A DNA stretch of 64,000 bases. Origin: Paracamarosporium sp. OC-R06-R3. Taxonomy: Eukaryota; Ascomycota; Dothideomycetes; Pleosporales; Didymosphaeriaceae. Shown here in pieces: positions 8,601 to 18,458 of the stretch. The position numbers and the translations under genes are program-made. Within the stretch, counting starts at the first letter, position 1; every line of letters begins with the position of its first letter. The notes below the pieces were generated by a model. The model ran no database searches. It was not told where the DNA came from and saw only the letters and a program-made list of their open reading frames with translations. The stretch covers positions 189,305 to 253,304 of the forward strand of contig JACVRA010000095.1 of the NCBI GenBank assembly GCA_019828545.1. Reading direction: 5' to 3'.

Positions 8601-11600
8601 TCACCTGACAGGCAAGTTCTCCACGTTCTCGAATGCAAAGCTCGGCGATCCAGGCTCTGCGGATGCCGCGTGCGGAGGTAGATCTTGCTTCTTCTCGCCC
8701 TCGCTACCATCCTCGTTGATGACCGTGCCCGCCTTGCCGCCTTCCTCAACAGCAATGATCTCAACAGCAACGCACTTCTGAATCGTCTGCTTGAGGCCTG
8801 GAACCATGGCGCGCAGGGTGACGAGCTCGTCGAAGCCAAGCTGGCGGTTGAGCACCACGTCGGTGGACTCGCCGTTGTCGAGACGACGCTTGAGACCGTT
8901 GATGAAGGGCATGGCTTTCTTCGACTCGGACTTGTCGATGCTCTTGCTGAGGGTCTTGATGTCGATGTTGGGGTACTCGTTGCGGAGGAGGTCGATGTAT
9001 TTCTTTTGCCACTCGGGCCAGGCCTTGGCGGAGAATATGGTGATCTTCTTTTCCTTCTTGGGGTCGAAGAGAGCAGCTTTGCCCTTAGCGAGACGCTTGA
9101 CTGCTTGTCCTTCTGCGGAGGTGATGTTGGACTGAGTCGAGCGGACGAACTCGCGAGCAGCGGTGAGACCGGCGTCGGTTGCTGGGACCTCGGGGTATCG
9201 GGCGATCTGGATGGTCTCCGGCTTCTTGAGAACCTCGAGCCAGATGTATTCAGCCCAGTGGGGTGCGATAGGTGTGATGAGGAGAGCCTGGAGTTCAATG
9301 TAGCGCTTGGCGAGGTCTTCGTGCATACCCAGTCCTGCAGCCTTGGTAGCCTCTCTGTAGAAGTCACGAGCAGCGGTGAAGTCGTAGTACGCAGCTTTGA
9401 GGGCGGCCTTGTACATTGTAGCCTCGTAGTGTTTGCGAGCCTCGGTCACAAGAGAGTTGAGTTCGTTGTCGAAGAGATCATCCAAGAGCACGCGTGGGCT
9501 GCCTGACTTGCGCTGAACCACATCGATGTTCTTGATGCGCTCCTTGATAGCCTCCTTGTACTTGTCGCCGTTTTCTACGATGATTGCGTCGCGGACCATC
9601 TCCTCACACCACTTCCTGAGCTCGAACAGTTTTAGAATGTTGGCATTTGCAACAGACTCTTCGAAGTTAGCATCTTCAATGCCGTCACCAGCGTCAGCCA
9701 GCGCAACACGAGTGGCATCAGCACCGAACTTTTCGACGGCGCCTTGGATGGTGAGGAAGTTTCCAGTCGACTTGCTCATCTTCTCTCCGTTGAGCATCAG
9801 GTGACCGTTAACACGGAAAGAGCGAGGTCGGTTCTCCTTGGGGAAAAGAGCTGTGTGGATGTAGAGGTTGAAAGTGAGATGGTTCTGGATCAGGTCTTTT
9901 CCGGATCCACGCATGTCAAGTGGGTACCAGTAGTCGAAGTGGCGTCGTAGCGTCTGTAGGTCTTTCTGAGGGATGTCTGACTGTGGAAGATCTCCTCGAT
10001 CGCGGCGTCCAAGAACGTAGTCCCATACATCATCAGTCATCTGCTCAGGCTTGACTCCGAGAGGACCGATTTGCTTTCCGAACATGTCTTTGTGAAGGAG
10101 GTGAGCAAAGCTGTAGTACGACTGGTAGATAGTAGAGTCACTGAGAGATTCGACCATAACGGACTCATCCCAGGGTAGTTTCGTTCCAAGACCGTACGAG
10201 CGTGCGCAAGCCCAGTTAGCGAGCCAAGCGACAACTTGCTGGAAGGCGTTCTTAGCTTCAGGATAGTAGAGCTCCATGTCGTCGATCTGTTGCAGAACCT
10301 GCTTGGCCCACTCGCCATCTCCGCCATTCTCAGTAGTGCCGTAGTTCATAAACCACTGATCCAACAGGGCAGCGGTGCATTCGTCGCCAGAGCGTGACAT
10401 GACCTTGCCGTCAGGCTCGCCGTACGCAAACGCAAGACCTTGATCGATGAGCTGCTTGCGGACGAGGTTCTTTGCATCTTCAACCTTTTGGCCCTTGAAG
10501 TCTCCGTAGATCATAGTTCCCTTGTAGAAGCCTTCCTTGTATGCCTTCTCTTTCGCTTCTTCGAGCTTCTTTGTATCTTTGGGTGACTGGATCTTGAGTG
10601 TCTCGATAAGATGTTTGGCTGTGAGATCACCATATGAAGGTGTTGAGATGATTGGTAGGATGTCATCGAAGCGGACCCATTCTTTCTGGATGCCGTAGTA
10701 TTCAGCCTTCTTTGCGAGGTCGAGAGACGTGATGTAGTCATCGGGTGAATCTGAAGGTACGCATGTTACAACCGCTGTCCCCTTTGTGTCTTTGACGGTT
10801 TCCATGGGGAGAATTCGAACGCCTTCGGTGAGGATAGAGAAGGGAGCATTAACAAGGGTACCGACAACCTCCTTGCCGATGAGAGTCGCGACTTGTGGGA
10901 AAACACCCCATTCCGGAAATATGCCTTGGTAAGCCATGTTGCGTGCGGCGCGTGGTGAGCAGACAAAGTATTCGGAGCCAACCTGGAACACGCCATATTT
11001 GAGAGTCGGACCAACGAAGCAAGAGGTTTGGCCGTACATGGTCTCGGGTCGCAGGGTTGCAGGGATAAAGAAGACGTTCGCATCGGCGGGCAGCTTTCCA
11101 TCGAGTTCCTTCTTGGCCGTGTCGGACCACTCTTTCACCTTCATCTTGAGCGCAGTGTATTCTTGTACGGTGACACCCTCTCCGCTGGCACGGTCGTGGT
11201 CAAGGCATGCCTGTCCATCTTTAGGCGAGTATACAGTGTATCGCTTGGCGAATATGATCTTGCCCATGTCCTTGAGCTTGCGCATCTGCCACTTCACAAA
11301 GCTGTCAAAGTATGCGTTTGCGTCGGTCGTCGTGAATTGGCGCCTCCAGTCCATACGAGCACCAAAAGCTATGAGGTCGCGCTTTGCGAGCGGCGGGAAG
11401 TATTCGATCCAGTGATACGGGTCTGCGAACTTGTGAATCTCTTCGAGAGGTATTCCTTGGGCGAGCATGATCTGGAACTGGTATTTTGCCTTGACGGTCT
11501 TGCTAGCGGCTTTGCCCTTCTTCGCGGAGAACTTGGACAGGTCGGTGCGAGTCTCTGACTGTGTGGGTGCGGGAGGTACGGCGCCTGCTGTAGAGCCTTC

Positions 11601-12098
11601 TTCGATGATGTCGTCGACCGGGCAGCGCTCGAAGTTCTGACCGAACATCTCGACCTCGCGGACGAGCTTGTCGGAGCATGCTTTTATGGGCATACCAGTC
11701 AGGTGGTAGCCGAGAGGAAAGAGTGTTCGTTTGCCCTGCATTCGCGAGAAGCCTGCGGTGAACTCGATCTTGGATGCGGTGAAGCCGTGGCCGGCGTGGA
11801 GCGTGCCGTTCATGTATGGGAATGCGAAGTTGCCGAGCCATTTCGGGTATTTCTCGTGCAACTGGTCAGGCGTGGTTGTGTCAAAGGGCTCCTCGTCTAT
11901 GGAGGGTGCCTCGGGCTCGAACACGTGTGAGTCAGCCCATTGTTGCTGGTACTTCTTCTCCTCTTTGATGAGGGCGTCGCGCTTTTCGGTGTTTTCGATT
12001 TTCAGCGTGTTCGCGCTACTGTGCTCAGGGTCCAAGGCGCTGAGCGTAGCTTTCACGGCGCTGTTTGGGATTTCTTTGGGGGCTGCAGCTTCAGCCAT
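8601..12098 (-). CDS. cytosolic leucyl-tRNA synthetase
   Basis: Class I aminoacyl-tRNA synthetase charging tRNA-Leu in the cytoplasm (yeast Cdc60 type), 1165 residues in one uninterrupted exon. The HIGH-type signature is HAGH at residues 101-104 in PYMNGTLHAGHGF, and KMSKS is at 773-777. Between them lies the large editing (CP1) domain, including GYHLTGMPIKACSDKL at its entry. Length and layout match eukaryotic cytosolic LeuRS rather than the shorter mitochondrial form. The start at 12098 gives an Ala-rich leader typical of fungal orthologs. A GTGAGC directly after the last codons resembles a splice donor, but the stop is in frame. Confidence 0.97.
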   Translation of the reverse strand: MAEAAAPKEIPNSAVKATLSALDPEHSSANTLKIENTEKRDALIKEEKKYQQQWADSHVFEPEAPSIDEEPFDTTTPDQLHEKYPKWLGNFAFPYMNGTLHAGHGFTASKIEFTAGFSRMQGKRTLFPLGYHLTGMPIKACSDKLVREVEMFGQNFERCPVDDIIEEGSTAGAVPPAPTQSETRTDLSKFSAKKGKAASKTVKAKYQFQIMLAQGIPLEEIHKFADPYHWIEYFPPLAKRDLIAFGARMDWRRQFTTTDANAYFDSFVKWQMRKLKDMGKIIFAKRYTVYSPKDGQACLDHDRASGEGVTVQEYTALKMKVKEWSDTAKKELDGKLPADANVFFIPATLRPETMYGQTSCFVGPTLKYGVFQVGSEYFVCSPRAARNMAYQGIFPEWGVFPQVATLIGKEVVGTLVNAPFSILTEGVRILPMETVKDTKGTAVVTCVPSDSPDDYITSLDLAKKAEYYGIQKEWVRFDDILPIISTPSYGDLTAKHLIETLKIQSPKDTKKLEEAKEKAYKEGFYKGTMIYGDFKGQKVEDAKNLVRKQLIDQGLAFAYGEPDGKVMSRSGDECTAALLDQWFMNYGTTENGGDGEWAKQVLQQIDDMELYYPEAKNAFQQVVAWLANWACARSYGLGTKLPWDESVMVESLSDSTIYQSYYSFAHLLHKDMFGKQIGPLGVKPEQMTDDVWDYVLGRRDRGDLPQSDIPQKDLQTLRRHFDYWYPLDMRGSGKDLIQNHLTFNLYIHTALFPKENRPRSFRVNGHLMLNGEKMSKSTGNFLTIQGAVEKFGADATRVALADAGDGIEDANFEESVANANILKLFELRKWCEEMVRDAIIVENGDKYKEAIKERIKNIDVVQRKSGSPRVLLDDLFDNELNSLVTEARKHYEATMYKAALKAAYYDFTAARDFYREATKAAGLGMHEDLAKRYIELQALLITPIAPHWAEYIWLEVLKKPETIQIARYPEVPATDAGLTAAREFVRSTQSNITSAEGQAVKRLAKGKAALFDPKKEKKITIFSAKAWPEWQKKYIDLLRNEYPNIDIKTLSKSIDKSESKKAMPFINGLKRRLDNGESTDVVLNRQLGFDELVTLRAMVPGLKQTIQKCVAVEIIAVEEGGKAGTVINEDGSEGEKKQDLPPHAASAEPGSPSFAFENVENLPVR

Positions 12099-12334
12099 GG
12101 CGTCGAGGGTCGATGAGTGTGTGAAAGGAGCGTGCGTCGGTCGGAGAGAAAAGTGGTCGTGGTGCGCTGCTGGTGGGGGCGGGGTACAGTCAGTGTGAGT
12201 CCAAAAGTGTGCCAGGCGAAAATCGGTTACCGCAACGGTGAGGTCCGTGCGCGGAGCCCTGCTTGAACGTCAGTAAACTCTCTCCATCAACGCCGACACG
12301 CGACAATCAACGCATCCCCATCGCCCCAGCCACA
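12099..12334. promoter_or_regulatory. bidirectional promoter, leucyl-tRNA synthetase / small membrane protein
   Basis: Two divergent starts lie only 236 bp apart. The stretch has GGTGGGGGCGGGGTA around 12171-12185 and no TATA box, as is common for housekeeping genes. Confidence 0.4.
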
Positions 12335-12838
12335 ATGCTACAGTTGCTCGCGCGCCTGCTCAGCCGGCCCCCGAAGTCGCAGCTGCCGCCCTTCAACTTC
12401 GCCCTCAACCGCTACAAGGCGAAGAAGCACTGGCCGCCCAATATCCGCGAGCTCACCGAGAAGCAGCAGTTCCGCTTCGAGCGCAAGTTCAAACGCCGCC
12501 TTCGCCTCAAGTCCATCAAGCCGCAATGGCAGAGGTGGACCAAGATCGTGCAGTGGAACCTCATCGGCTTCGTCGTCGTCTACGGCGTCCTCTTCCATGA
12601 TTTCTCAAAGGACCCTATGAATCCGAGGCCGGGCGAGCAACCGTTCAAGGGACTAAGAGACTGGATGTGGGGACTGTGGGATGGACTGTGGACACATACC
12701 TCTACTGTGTCTGGGGACCGAGGTCCCATCGCGAGCGCCTCGGCGCAGCCACTGCCGGCGGAGAGTTCGGAGCCGGGATCTCAGGCGGCAACGTCGGAGG
12801 TGGTGCAGGTATCTGCCACAAATCAGTACAAGCTATAG
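12335..12838 (+). CDS. small single-pass membrane protein, conserved-looking, function unknown
   Basis: An intronless frame of 167 residues. The N-terminal half is very basic, with clusters such as FERKFKRRLRLKSIKPQW, and leads into one hydrophobic segment (about residues 71-87, WNLIGFVVVYGVLFHDF). The C-terminal tail is Ser/Ala/Pro-rich and looks disordered. The basic amphipathic leader (residues 1-20) could be a mitochondrial targeting signal. I do not recognise a named family. An in-frame codon further upstream (12263) would add 24 residues; I chose 12335 for its CCACA context and position close to the divergent promoter. Confidence 0.7.
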   Translation: MLQLLARLLSRPPKSQLPPFNFALNRYKAKKHWPPNIRELTEKQQFRFERKFKRRLRLKSIKPQWQRWTKIVQWNLIGFVVVYGVLFHDFSKDPMNPRPGEQPFKGLRDWMWGLWDGLWTHTSTVSGDRGPIASASAQPLPAESSEPGSQAATSEVVQVSATNQYKL

Positions 12839-13470
12839 AGTTAGGAGAAGAATGGGAGTTAATACGTACCGGCCCACCGGCTCTTGTCACCTCAATGAGG
12901 CCTATCATTCAGTGAGTAAGTCACCTCTAGTTTCGTAAATCCACAGCGAGCGATGGTTCCTTCAAGGTCTGTGGTCCCTTGGTGGCTAGATAGTAAGGGT
13001 TACTTACCTGAACCGGCCCGCACCAAGGTTTCCCTTCCACTTTCGTGGAGGTGGGCCGTCCCAAAAAACACCACCTCGCTACGAACCGTTAGTACAGCAG
13101 ATCAACAACTGACAACAACCAGGTTCTGGAACTTACCCGTCAGCACGTGAGTAGTAAAGCGCGCATGTGGCGTGCGGGTTTCCCCGGCTTATAGCCATCT
13201 CATGCGGCCCTTTCGTCACGCACACCCACATCCGCTTGGCATCAGGGGGCACCCCATCGAGACCTGCTTCTTGCTGAGCAACGAAGCGGTACACGATCGA
13301 GCCCCCTCGATGCTTCCACATCCATGAGGCCACCTCCTCCTGCTCCTCCCACCTCCAATCCAGCGCCGTCCCGAAGGAAATTCTCCAATCTTCGCTGGCT
13401 TTCCGCCAGTTGCTACATTGTATTAGTGATGTTCGCTCTTCCGAGCCAAGTCCAACAACTATATAAGAGT
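12839..13470. other. gene-poor interval
   Basis: Nothing supportable is seen. Open frames here are short, on both strands, and lack recognisable domains. Confidence 0.4.
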
Positions 13471-13620
13471 CGAAAGATATGGTATCGCAATGCTCCAGGA
13501 TCTTGAACGGGAAGTTCCGAAAGATATGATTTCGCAATGTTGGAGAATCTTGAATGGGAAATCGTTGTCTTCCAAAAGATATGGTGTCGCAATGCTGCAG
13601 AATCTTGAACGGTGAATTAT
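13471..13620. repeat. three imperfect tandem repeats of about 47-55 bp
   Basis: Three successive copies share AAGATATG (starting 13474, 13521 and 13576), then TCGCAATG and ATCTTGAA. Spacings are 47 and 55 bp with scattered substitutions. On the minus strand the unit reads partly as a repeated peptide containing FKIL and HCDTISF, but one copy is out of frame with the others. Confidence 0.75.
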
Positions 13621-14836
13621 CGTCTCGAAATAGTTTCGGTGTGCCGCATGTGCCGTGGGTAGCTTTTCTTCTCCGACACGTGTGGATTCGTGACATGCTG
13701 GCAGGCATTTGCAGACGAGATTGCTGCTTGGGAAGAATACCGAGAGAGTACTTCATCAATATGACTTCGAACAGTCTTCGAATGATGTGAGTGCGTAAGC
13801 TACTGTAGCCGTGCGTTGTAGAGGCGTAGAGACTTCAGCGGCTTCGATTGGGACCGCAGATGGGTAGCGTAGCTTCTTACGTGTATTCGATGGCAGGTAT
13901 ACTTGACCAATCCGAACTTGTAGAGTAGACGAGAGACTTGAATAGACATGTGCCTGACCGGAAAATAGGAATTGATGACGGTGTGGTTGTTGTTCGGTCC
14001 ATCAGCTTGAATTGGTGGCGATACTGAAAAGTGACTTCGATATATGAACAGTAGGAAATGGTATACCAACCTTTCGTCGGGAGGTCAAAGCAGGCTTGAG
14101 TATGAGACTGTATCGTGTTGTGGTTTCAGGAAGCTGATTTTGTGGACTGATGCGAGAGTAGACTTGAGATCTCGAATGGTATGAGGTGCGAGATGCATCG
14201 GACCGTCCATCGTTTTCAGCGTTGTCAATGCTGTTGAAGAACATATATCTTGCTGAGCCATCCAAGTAGCATGGCAGGACAAGCTACAAGAAGTCAAAGC
14301 CGGAGTCTTGCGGATGCGAAATGCACTCGAGAAACGCGTTGGCGTATCCGTCATCATGCCAATCGCTTGTCTCCCATGAAACAGCTTCGCTGGTATGCCG
14401 ACGCTGTAATCCATCTCTTCTCTGCGGTATCCGGATACCGTCTTGTCGGTCTTGCGTATCCAGGATGATACTTCGTCGTAGTGTAGGAACGTCGTCGTCT
14501 TGCGATTTCGCTTCGGGTTGTTGAATCCTCCAGATAGTTCCTCCAACCCAATCCGTCTTGTCCAACTCTCCCTCCATAACACCCAAACCGGAGACACGTT
14601 CAACCCTCCAATCAAATCCCCCGTCAACCAATCCAGCTCCTTCACACAACAGGGTTCCCACACTGGGCCACCCCAAAAAGCAACGCTTGAATCATAAAAC
14701 AAAAAGCACCTGGCAAATCACGACACTGCAAATACTTACCCCAGCTGCGACTCCATGTCGCTGTTGTCGCTACTGCTGCTGTTGCTGCCGCGTGTGCGTG
14801 TCTTCTTGCTCCTCTTGAGCAAGCAAGACTGGTGTA
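13621..14836. other. gene-poor interval with overlapping weak frames
   Basis: Open frames up to about 205 codons occur on the minus strand in more than one register, which suggests low stop density rather than a gene. No domain, signal peptide or consistent splice model could be built. Confidence 0.4.
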
Positions 14837-14868
14837 AAGAAGAAGAAGAAGAAGAAGAAGAAGAAGAG
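14837..14868 (+). repeat. GAA trinucleotide microsatellite
   Basis: About ten consecutive GAA/AGA triplets. It lies outside any supported coding region. Confidence 0.9.
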
Positions 14869-14985
14869 GAGCAGGGCGGCGGGAAATCTCCTCTTATATA
14901 CTCTCCCACTGCCGGCCGGCCGGCTGCAAACGCTCATATTCACCTGGCTTTTGTTTACAACTAATCTCCGGTTGCTACGACTCCA

Positions 14986-15400
14986 AGTGAAGGCAGCGTC
15001 CAGTCCAGGCAGGAACGCGACAATAACGCGTACTCGCTGTAATCTGGTCTCAAGTGAAGGGATAACAATCTCTCCTACGCGTAGTGAATAGAGATTGTAT
15101 AGGCAGGCAATACAGGATTGGATGCTTATTGCAGGCAGCGTCCAATTGAGGAAGGAACGCGATAACAACGCGGATTCACTCACAGCCTTGATTTGATCTC
15201 CGATGAAGAGACAATAGCTCTTCCTCTCCTCTGCGTGGTGAGTGTGACAGTGGATAGTCATCGATAAGTAGATAATATAGGACTAGACATTTAGTGAAGA
15301 CAATGTCCACTTGGGGAAGGAACTCAAACCTCACTCCAATCTGGTCATTAGTGCAGGGATAACAAGGGATAACAACAGTTCGTCCTCATAGTAAGCATGT
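14986..15400. repeat. degenerate tandem repeats of about 145-160 bp
   Basis: Three diverged units begin near 14986, 15130 and 15291. Each starts with a block like GGCAGCGTCCA, followed by AGGAACGCGA and later GGGATAACAA. Units one and two match best; unit three keeps TGTCCACTTGGGGAAGGAAC and two GGGATAACAA boxes. No coding potential is evident. Confidence 0.6.
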
Positions 15401-15963
15401 CACTGAACTAACAATGGACGGAGCAGACAACATGGGACAGGGCAATAAGAACAGCTAGGTGAATGAAGTCATAACGTCTTGATTCCGTATAGATCTTGCG
15501 CGTCTCGCATCCGCACACCCATGCCCAATTTCCAGATACAAAAGCTGAAAAACACCAGGAACGTCAAAAGATTTTTGTTCCGCACCCACCTAGCAGCAAA
15601 AGCGAAAGCGCTCACCCTGTAGAACTCTTGCCCAAGCCCGCCATAATATACAAGAAATTAGGTAACAAACTCAACGCAAGTATGAGTCAGGAGTATTCAA
15701 GGAGATTCGAGATATGCGCAGACAAGATGCCAGTGCCTGTACGCCAGATGGAGGAAAAATAAGTGGAAGATGGATGGAATCTGGGGAATAGCAAGTACAC
15801 CGCCCAAGTAGAATGATAACACCGGGCCCGAGGAAAGACAATGGACAGGCGTGGAGTATGTGAGAATTGACACAATAAACTCAACGCCACGCTATACAAG
15901 AGGAAATGCAGCATCGAAGCGGAAGGATAACCTAACAGGGCAAAGAACCGAAGAACATGAGGC
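15401..15963. other. 3' flank of the PtaB gene
   Basis: No gene is recognised. The proximal part is presumably the 3' untranslated region of the PtaB gene, which ends at 15964. Confidence 0.4.
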
Positions 15964-18458
15964 TCAGTTGTTACCCTTCACTCTCTTGTTCCCTCCTATT
16001 CTAGGACTCGGCTTGACCTTCGGGACGCCGTTTGTGTCACCGCCGCCATCATCAACGTCTATTTTCGCTGTACTTCTTCGTCTTTTATTGTTAACGTTCG
16101 GAGAAGTGTTGACGCTGGCGGTGTTCGAACTCTGGCTTTGCTGATGAGCCATAGCATGCGATGCCGGCGATGGGGTATGGTTCTGCTGCATGAGACTAGG
16201 CGAGCTCATGTGACCGTTTGGGAGAAGACCATTTGGCATTGCTGGTGACATGAACTGATTCGGCGGCATACCCGGCTGACCCATACCAGAAGGCGTTCGT
16301 GACCCTGGAGGCATGCCGGCTTGCTGTGGTTGCGGCATTCCTTGGTTTGGAGGCATAACACCCTGCATTCGGGCAGTGTTCGGTTGCGCCATGGTGCCGT
16401 TGGACATCTCGCGATTCCAGTTCTCCATAGCACCCGCAGGTGTAAAGTTGGGATTTTCGAGGTAGTGTGTGATCAAGCTGGTCATGTTGTTCATGGTTTC
16501 GTATATCTATCTTGCCTTAGTCATGGTTCGATGACGGTTGGTATCCCAAGCCTACCTCAAGATAGTGGAATAAACCAGGTGGTAATCCCCAGTCTGTCGT
16601 ACCGGCGCTAGGTAGCTTCGAGATGGGCATCGTGGGCTCCTGTGGTTGGCGTTGTTGTGCGTTCTTCTGATTTTTCTTGCTCATGCGTGGTGATTGCTGG
16701 GCATTCAGTGGATTTATCTCCTCTTGTTGGAAAAGGGTCTCCAAAAGGTCGCGGGGTATCATCTGTTGATGTCCTTGCATCTCGAACTGCAACCATTCCA
16801 TCTTGTTATTGCCACCGGTCCAGAACGCTGTGAGCTTTCCATGACAGATGACCTATACAAATTAGCTAAGTTTGAAAGCAGATCGTCTTCGCACTCACCT
16901 GACATTGGTTCTTATACGTGTAGATGAACTTGGCCCGATCACACTCGACTTTGGTGTCAGTGCCCATATTCTTTTCGTTCGCACCGTCGATAGTAATTTG
17001 TAGATTCTCAACATCGGTGTTGAACTGTGAAAGGAAGTAGCGCGGCAAGGCCGCATAGACAACTTCAAACATTTTTGTTCGATCGTTGGTGCGATGGTAC
17101 GCAACGTGGAGGAAAGATCCAGATTCAGAGAAAAACTTCTCTACAAAAGCCTGCCATATCGAAAGATGATTTAACTGGTCACCGCGGGAAGCCTAGTATA
17201 GTCAATATCTGTGCGCTCTGGATCAACAGGAATCGGCCTTACACTGTATTTTCCAAGTTGGTCAACGAAATTCATGAGCTTCAATATCCCCGGCCCACCC
17301 GAAGAACTTTGATTCTGATTCTGATTTTGACTCTGCCTCATCATAGCCATCCGTGCGACGTTAGCCTGCGCTTGTGCGGCGGCAGGGTTGACTTGTGCTT
17401 GTTGCATGCCTGCTTGTTGCATGCCTTGAGCCTGTCGTTGTTGCTGTATTTGCGCTGGAGTTGGTTGTTGCTGTGGATTCGGTTGTTGAGGCATATTGGG
17501 AGTCTGATTTGGTGCGGGAGTCGGCTGTCGTGGCTGGGGTGCTGGTTGAGGCTGTTGTTGCGGTGTAGGCTGCTGGGCCGGAGATGCTTGTCCCTGGTGG
17601 CTCATTGCTGATGGTGGACGCAAAGGTCCTTGCTGCGGACCTTGCGAAGTGGTCGGGCCAGGTTGAGCACCAGACTGGCTGTGGTTACTCTGTTGGGATT
17701 GAGCGTGTTGCATAGCTATAGCCTGCTGTTGTTGCGCTTGCTGCATCTGTTGCTGCTGTTGTTGATGGGCTTGTTGTGCAGCAGCTTGCGCCTGCGCTTG
17801 AACAGCTTGTTGATTCATCTGTGCTGCGTGTGCTTGAGCTATCGCGGCAGCTTGTTGCGGATTGCTGGTTGCATGTTGCTGCGCTGCTTGCTGCGACATA
17901 GCCTGTTGCTGTTGGAACTGTTGACGAAGATGTGGAGGGAGATTGACGAGAGGCTGTCCGCCCATGTTGCCAGCTTGTAATGCCGCCATCGCTTGCGGGT
18001 TCATATTCGCCATTTGCTGAGGGAACGCCATACCCATGCCATTTTGATGGTTCTGAAGCATCGCCTGCTGGTGTTGCCGTTGCAGCATAGCTTGTCGCTG
18101 CGCATTATGCTGAGCCATGAGTGCTGGATTGAGTTGCCCTGGATTCACTATTGCAGTTAGCACCTGGACATAGAGGTTAACGAGAACCTGACAGAGACTT
18201 ACTCATGCCTGGATGCTGCTGTTGCTGCTGCTGAAACATATGCGCCTGCTGGGGCTGTAGATGCGACAGCGCATGCGCATTGGGGGCGCCCGACTGCATA
18301 CCCATCATAGGCCCGGCCTGGCTGACATGACCAGCCGGACCAGATACGCCCTGGTGCATCATACCTTGCTGCATGGGATGACCGGGACCAGGAGCACCCA
18401 TAATATGTCCCTGTTGCATTTGCATGCCGGGTTGAGGTGGAAAGGGACCCTGCATCAT
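15964..18458 (-). CDS. ptaB: LIM-domain-binding (LDB/PtaB-like) transcriptional co-regulator
   Basis: Predicted 764-residue protein; exons 18203-18458, 17243-18147, 16899-17192, 16556-16852 and 15964-16506, all in phase. The first 370 residues are a Gln/Met/Pro-rich low-complexity region. The LDB-type domain follows (about 372-585) with LMNFVDQLGKYS, WQAFVEKFFSESG, FLHVAYHR and WLQFEMQGHQQMIPRD. The C-terminal tail is disordered and ends with a basic KRRRSTAK patch that can serve as a nuclear signal. In Aspergillus PtaB partners SomA/Flo8-type factors to control adhesion, conidiation and biofilm genes. The gene has an unusually long 5' interval, as is common for developmental regulators. Confidence 0.88.

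Noticed and set aside
13133..14702. Minus-strand frames of 205-208 codons in the gene-poor block, one with a repeated FKIL...HCDTISF peptide
   Set aside because: The repeat copies fall in different registers, neighbouring frames cannot be joined by plausible splices, and no domain is visible. The peptide reflects the DNA tandem repeat.
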